Part shown: piece after piece, positions 60,398-64,000 of the stretch | Position numbering within the stretch: the stretch's first letter is position 1 | How the letters are laid out: the number at the start of each line of letters is the position of its first letter | Assembly (NCBI RefSeq): GCF_007993815.1 | Contig: NZ_VJWE01000015.1 | Location: forward strand, 320,694-384,693 | Reading direction: 5' to 3' | DNA length: 64,000 nucleotides | From: Acidovorax delafieldii | Lineage (GTDB): Bacteria > Pseudomonadota > Gammaproteobacteria > Burkholderiales > Burkholderiaceae_C | Program-made: the position numbers and the translations under genes | Notes under the pieces: model-generated | What the model saw: only the letters and a program-made list of their open reading frames with translations | Databases searched by the model: none | What the model was told of the DNA's origin: nothing

Positions 60398-60700
60398 ATG
60401 ACCAGCTACAAAGAACTTTTGAAGCAGCGTGAAGCGCTTGAGCAACAAATCAGCGAAGCCCGTCGCCGAGAATTGTCGGACGCTGTTTCCCAAGTGCGCG
60501 CCTTGGTGGCCGAATATGGTCTGACCGCCCAGGATGTGTTCCCCGCAGGCAAGACCGCAGGGAAAACCGGCCGCAGCTCTACCGCAGGTACCAAAGTGGC
60601 CCCCAAATACCGCGACCCGGCGACTGGCCAGACATGGACCGGCCGTGGCAAGGCGCCCAAGTGGATTCAGAACGAAAACCGCGAAAAGTTCGCCATCTGA
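60398..60700 (+). CDS. H-NS family nucleoid protein
   Basis: 100 residues. An N-terminal coiled-coil dimerisation part (LLKQREALEQQISEARRRELSDAVSQVRALVAEYGL) is joined by a Lys/Thr/Gly linker to the DNA-binding domain PKYRDPATGQTWTGRGKAPKWI, which has the AT-hook-like TGRGKAP loop of H-NS. It should bind AT-rich DNA and silence transcription. It is a short betaproteobacterial type and has a strong terminator downstream. The AT-rich repeats and the AT block at 51641-51700 are conceivable targets. Confidence 0.94.
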   Translation: MTSYKELLKQREALEQQISEARRRELSDAVSQVRALVAEYGLTAQDVFPAGKTAGKTGRSSTAGTKVAPKYRDPATGQTWTGRGKAPKWIQNENREKFAI

Positions 60701-60721
60701 GAACCGGCATTCGCTGCACTC

Positions 60722-60755
60722 AAAAAAATAGCCCGCAACTGCGGGCTATTTTTTT
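60722..60755 (+). terminator. Rho-independent terminator of the H-NS gene
   Basis: Seven A residues, TAGCCCGC, a 4-nt loop (AACT), GCGGGCTA, seven T residues. A canonical terminator 22 bp after the stop codon, able to act in both directions. Confidence 0.9.
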
Positions 60756-60947
60756 GGGTGGCCTGGCATGGGGCGTCGAACTACCGAGCCTGGCCCAGCA
60801 TCTGGAGCCTTCATACCTCGCTGGGGACACAAAATCTGCGTCCTGCATTCACCGGGTGGATACCGCAAAAACCGCTATCCCGACCCGCCATTGCCCACGA
60901 ACCCAAAAATTCGGTCTGCGTGTTGTGGTTCAACCCACTCCAGGCCG

Positions 60948-61823
60948 TCAATCCGCAGCATATTGCTGCGCCATCTCCCGCAGTACCTGGGCAGTAAATG
61001 CGTCGGCCGGGAAAAACGATTCCACCGCCAGCTCCTGCAGCGTCACATCCACTGGAGTGCCGAATATCGTCGTGGTGCTGATGAGCGACAGCATGCCGTG
61101 CACGCTATTGAAACAAAACGGCATCACCACACCCAGCATTTCTCCCGCCATCACGAGCGGTGTGGATTCATCGGGCGCGGGGTATTCCAGCAGTTCGGCC
61201 TGCAGGGCCAGCAATGCCGGGTCCCCCGTGGCATGAATCTGCTGGCGCAGGCGCTCGAAGAGGTGGTGGCGCCATTGCGCCAGATTGGCGATGCGTGACG
61301 CCAGGCCGTCGGGGTGCAGGCTCAGGCGGAACACGTTGATGGGGGGCGCGAGCAGTTCAGGGCTCACGTGCGCGGCCAGCAAGGCCTGCGCTGCGCGGTT
61401 GGCAGCCACCACGTTCCAGCAGCGGTCGAGGGCGATGGCGGGGCAGGGCTCATGGCCCTTGAGCACCAGCTCGACGGCCTGGCGCGCTGCGGTCAGTGCC
61501 GGGTCGTCCAGCGCGCGTTCTCGGTACATGGGGGCGTAGCCGGCTGCCACCAGCAGTGCGTTGCGTTCGCGCAGCGGGATGGCCAGGCGCTCGCACAGGC
61601 GCAGCACCATGTCGCGGCTGGGATTGGTGCGGCCGGTTTCCATGAAGCTCACGTGCCGCGTGGAGATGTCTGCCTCGTCGGCCAGCTCCAGCTGACTCAG
61701 GTGCCGCTGCTGGCGCCAGGTGCGCAGGTGGTCGCCAAAACTGGCAGGCCCCGCCGCTGTGCTGCGGTGCGGCAGCGGATGGCGCGGGGTGCGGCGAGAG
61801 GGGGTGGAGGGTGCGGACGTCAT
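60948..61823 (-). CDS. XRE-family regulator with MmyB-like ligand-binding domain
   Basis: 291 residues from ATG 61823 (ATG 61832 would add three). The helix-turn-helix is at ~30-85: HLRTWRQQRHLSQLELADEADISTRHVSFMETGRTNPSRDMVLRLCERL. The C-terminal part (~110-290) matches the MmyB-type domain (PCPAIALDRCWNVVAANRAAQALLA), which resembles PAS domains and binds small ligands in actinobacterial relatives. It is divergent from a small membrane protein gene 110 bp away, which it probably controls. An open frame continues upstream to 62231 but covers that neighbour. Confidence 0.9.
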   Translation of the reverse strand: MTSAPSTPSRRTPRHPLPHRSTAAGPASFGDHLRTWRQQRHLSQLELADEADISTRHVSFMETGRTNPSRDMVLRLCERLAIPLRERNALLVAAGYAPMYRERALDDPALTAARQAVELVLKGHEPCPAIALDRCWNVVAANRAAQALLAAHVSPELLAPPINVFRLSLHPDGLASRIANLAQWRHHLFERLRQQIHATGDPALLALQAELLEYPAPDESTPLVMAGEMLGVVMPFCFNSVHGMLSLISTTTIFGTPVDVTLQELAVESFFPADAFTAQVLREMAQQYAAD

Positions 61824-61933
61824 GCCTCGCATCCTAGGCCCAACCAGGCCGCAGGCCATTACCTGCCATGTCATCGACGCCATGCGCCGCAGCGGCAACG
61901 ATGCAGCCTTCTTCAACCCCCAAGGAGCTTGCC

Positions 61934-62341
61934 ATGTTGAACCTGTTGTCTTCCCCCTCCCTTTTGCGTGCCGTGGTCTGGTTCGATGCGTCCACCGGGC
62001 TGCTGCTGGGCGCCTTGCATCTGCTGCTGACGGCGTCGCTGGCCGAATGGCTGGGGCTGCCGCACGGACTGCTGGTGGTGTCCGGCGTTTTGCTGCTGGG
62101 CTACGCAGCACTGGCCACCCGCATTGCCCGCGCGCGCACCATGCCGCGCGGAGGGCTGTGGGCGCTGATCGCTGCCAACTTTGGATGGGCGTTGGCCAGC
62201 CTGGTGCTGCTGCTCGGTAACGCCGTGGCACCCACGTTGCTGGGCCAGGTGTACCTGGTGGTGCACGTGGTCTCGGTGGCGCTCATTGCTGAGCTGCAGT
62301 GGATGGGTGTGCGCCGCTTGCCTGCATGGGCTGCCGCTTAG
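61934..62341 (+). CDS. Small four-helix membrane protein divergent from the XRE regulator
   Basis: 135 residues from ATG 61934, preceded by AAGGAG. Four hydrophobic helices: ASTGLLLGALHLLLTASLAEWLGL, GLLVVSGVLLLGYAALATRIA, LWALIAANFGWALASLVLLLGNA and LGQVYLVVHVVSVALIAELQWMGV. No motif for transport or catalysis was recognised. Likely an inner-membrane protein under control of the adjacent regulator. Function unknown. Confidence 0.82.
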   Translation: MLNLLSSPSLLRAVVWFDASTGLLLGALHLLLTASLAEWLGLPHGLLVVSGVLLLGYAALATRIARARTMPRGGLWALIAANFGWALASLVLLLGNAVAPTLLGQVYLVVHVVSVALIAELQWMGVRRLPAWAAA

Positions 62342-62361
62342 CTCTGTTGTGCTATATATTT

Positions 62362-62392
62362 GATAGCTATTGAGGCATAAAGATGTAGCGCT
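62362..62392 (+). repeat. 31-bp core repeat, copy 7, intergenic
   Basis: Reads GATAGCT-N6-GCATA-N6-TAGCGCT, an exact consensus match. It lies 21 bp after the membrane-protein stop and ~148 bp before acnA. Confidence 0.85.
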
Positions 62393-62539
62393 TGGCCGAG
62401 TTTTTCCGCAAAAATGGTGAAAAGAGCGTCGTATGGGCCTCTGCGCCAGGGCGGCGGGGCACAGCGGCATACCCCCAACGATTGCGCCGTCATGGGGGAC
62501 TGCCAGAATAGACGCTGTTGCCTTATCAAGGAGTTCGCC

Positions 62540-64000
62540 ATGGCCTCATCGTCCAAGCCGCTAGCCAAACCGTCGTCCCGACCCGCACGCCACGCCTTTG
62601 CCAACACGCTCAAGGGCTTCAAAACGGCGTCGGGCAAGGAGGGCAAGTTCTACTCTCTGCCCGCGCTGGCCAAGCAGTTTCCGCAGATCCAGCGTCTGCC
62701 GGTGTCGATCCGCATCGTGCTCGAATCGGTGCTGCGCAATTGTGACGGCCGCAAGGTGACGGCCGAGCATGTGCAACAGCTTGCGCACTGGGCGCCCAAT
62801 GCCGCGCGCACCGACGAGATCCCTTTTGTCGTCTCGCGCGTGGTGCTGCAGGACTTCACCGGTGTGCCTTTGCTGGCCGACCTGGCCGCCATGCGCAGCG
62901 TGGCCGCCAAGCTGGGCAAGAACCCCAAGAAGATCGAGCCCCTGGTGCCGGTGGACCTGGTGGTGGACCACTCGATCATGGTCGACCACTACGGCAAGAA
63001 GAATTCGCTCGACCTGAACATGAAACTCGAATTCCAGCGCAACAAAGAGCGCTACGAGTTCATGAAGTGGGGCATGCAGGCCTTTGACACCTTTGGTGTG
63101 GTGCCCCCGGGCTTTGGCATCGTGCACCAGGTCAACCTCGAATACCTGGCGCGCGGCGTGCACAAGCGCAAAGATGGCGTCTACTACCCCGACACCCTGG
63201 TGGGCACCGACAGCCACACCACCATGATCAACGGCATTGGCGTGGTGGGCTGGGGCGTGGGCGGCATCGAGGCCGAGGCCGCCATGCTGGGCCAGCCGGT
63301 GTACTTCCTCACGCCCGATGTGGTGGGCTTTGAGATGACCGGCCAGCTGCGCGAGGGCGTGACGGCCACCGACCTGGTGCTCACGGTGACCGAGCTGCTG
63401 CGCCAGCACAAGGTGGTGGGCAAGTTCGTGGAGTTCTTTGGCGAAGGCACGCGCACCCTGGCGCTGCCCGACCGCGCCACCATCGGCAACATGGCGCCGG
63501 AGTACGGCGCCACCATGGGCTTCTTCCCGGTGGACGAAAAGACCATCGACTACTTCAAGGGCACGGGCCGTACCAAGGGCGAGATCGAAGCCTTCGAGGC
63601 CTACTTCAAGGCCCAGGGGCTGTTTGGTGTGCCGCTGGCCGGCGAGGTCGACTATTCGCAGGTCGTCAAGCTCGACCTTGGCAGCGTCACCCCCAGCCTG
63701 GCGGGCCCCAAGCGCCCGCAAGACCGCATCGAGCTGGGCAAGGTCAGCAGCCAGTTCGCTGAGCTGTTCAGCAAGCCCAACGCGCAAAACGGCTTCAACC
63801 GCCCGGCAGAGCTGCTGCACACGCGCCATCACATCCACCGCCATGGCGAAGCTGCCGCCGAAGAGGCTACGCCAGACGGCAAGCCCACGCCGGCCGGCGC
63901 ACCGCGCTCGGTGGTCGAGATGGAGGCCAACAAACCGGCACTGGCCACTGCGCACGGCGAGGCCCGCGCAGCCACGCTGCCCGCCAAGGGGGCTGACCCC
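62540..64000 (+). CDS. acnA: Aconitate hydratase AcnA (3' end beyond window)
   Basis: About 487 codons are present from ATG 62540, preceded by AAGGAG. It interconverts citrate and isocitrate in the TCA cycle. Seen: [94 protein letters not shown] and [31 protein letters not shown]. The three cluster cysteines lie further on, beyond the window. From about residue 410 to the edge is a His/Ala/Glu-rich stretch ([18 protein letters not shown]) that looks like an insert relative to E. coli AcnA and is typical of the longer comamonad form. Confidence 0.95.
   Translation, partial: MASSSKPLAKPSSRPARHAFANTLKGFKTASGKEGKFYSLPALAKQFPQIQRLPVSIRIVLESVLRNCDGRKVTAEHVQQLAHWAPNAARTDEIPFVVSRVVLQDFTGVPLLADLAAMRSVAAKLGKNPKKIEPLVPVDLVVDHSIMVDHYGKKNSLDLNMKLEFQRNKERYEFMKWGMQAFDTFGVVPPGFGIVHQVNLEYLARGVHKRKDGVYYPDTLVGTDSHTTMINGIGVVGWGVGGIEAEAAMLGQPVYFLTPDVVGFEMTGQLREGVTATDLVLTVTELLRQHKVVGKFVEFFGEGTRTLALPDRATIGNMAPEYGATMGFFPVDEKTIDYFKGTGRTKGEIEAFEAYFKAQGLFGVPLAGEVDYSQVVKLDLGSVTPSLAGPKRPQDRIELGKVSSQFAELFSKPNAQNGFNRPAELLHTRHHIHRHGEAAAEEATPDGKPTPAGAPRSVVEMEANKPALATAHGEARAATLPAKGADP

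Noticed and set aside
1..64000. tRNA, rRNA, CRISPR arrays, phage attachment sites
   Set aside because: No cloverleaf with a recognisable T-loop, no regularly spaced direct repeats and no integrase were seen on either strand.

Overview
The window is GC-rich (estimated by eye at about two thirds GC) chromosomal DNA from a betaproteobacterium of order Burkholderiales, most likely family Comamonadaceae and Acidovorax-like. This rests on the gene repertoire (DUF3460 protein beside ScpA, a short H-NS with a TGxTWxGxGxxPxW-type C-terminus, fused PabB-PabC, fused ATP-grasp/alpha-E protein, a non-canonical QueD beside QueE) and on two families of short interspersed repeats. No search was run, so the genus is an inference. 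No rRNA, tRNA, CRISPR array, prophage or complete insertion sequence was seen.

Layout. (1) 1-5710, minus strand: a transglutaminase/DUF2126 protein followed by a circularly permuted ATP-grasp/alpha-E protein that runs off the left edge; together they form a predicted peptide-ligation and processing pair. (2) 5870-21334: a cofactor-biosynthesis region with pantothenate (panB, panC, panD), NAD (nadC-nadA, nadB), p-aminobenzoate (fused pabB-pabC), biotin (bioA-bioD-bioF) and 7-deazaguanine (queD, queE) genes. It is interrupted by two low-complexity hydrophilic proteins, a decayed short-chain dehydrogenase and a small tautomerase-like protein. (3) 21400-33444: housekeeping and envelope genes (scpA, a DUF3460 gene, a BamE-like lipoprotein, YitT, a seven-repeat propeller lipoprotein, metG, an SMP-30-like protein, a patatin, a membrane Mrr-like protein, apbC), with a 269-bp non-autonomous transposable element sitting at the stop codon of the Mrr-like gene.

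(4) 33470-50560 is the most specialised part: a formate-oxidation island of about 17 kb on one strand. A LysR regulator is followed by a soluble NAD-dependent molybdenum formate dehydrogenase (fused FdsG-FdsB, then FdsA). Next come four accessory genes (DUF3305, DUF3306, a multi-cluster 4Fe-4S protein and a TorD-like chaperone). After them lies a periplasmic, membrane-bound formate dehydrogenase (Tat-signal miniprotein, FdhA, FdhB, a small lipoprotein, cytochrome b FdhC and a small exported protein), and the island closes with the sulfurtransferase gene fdhD. The cell could thus send formate electrons either to NAD+ in the cytoplasm or to quinone from the periplasm, using one set of maturation factors.

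(5) 50758-64000: an RNA-recognition-motif protein, a membrane caspase-like C13 peptidase, an FtsX-type permease without an ATPase, rhlE, apaH, a CNNM/CorC-like transporter protein, hns, a divergent XRE regulator and membrane protein pair, and the 5' part of acnA.

The least expected observation is a repeat family with a strictly conserved 31-bp core, GATAGCT-N6-GCATA-N6-TAGCGCT. Seven copies occur in either orientation. Three of them lie in frame inside protein-coding genes, two of these in the soluble formate dehydrogenase. A GC-rich repeat-like segment also interrupts the FdsB domain in frame.
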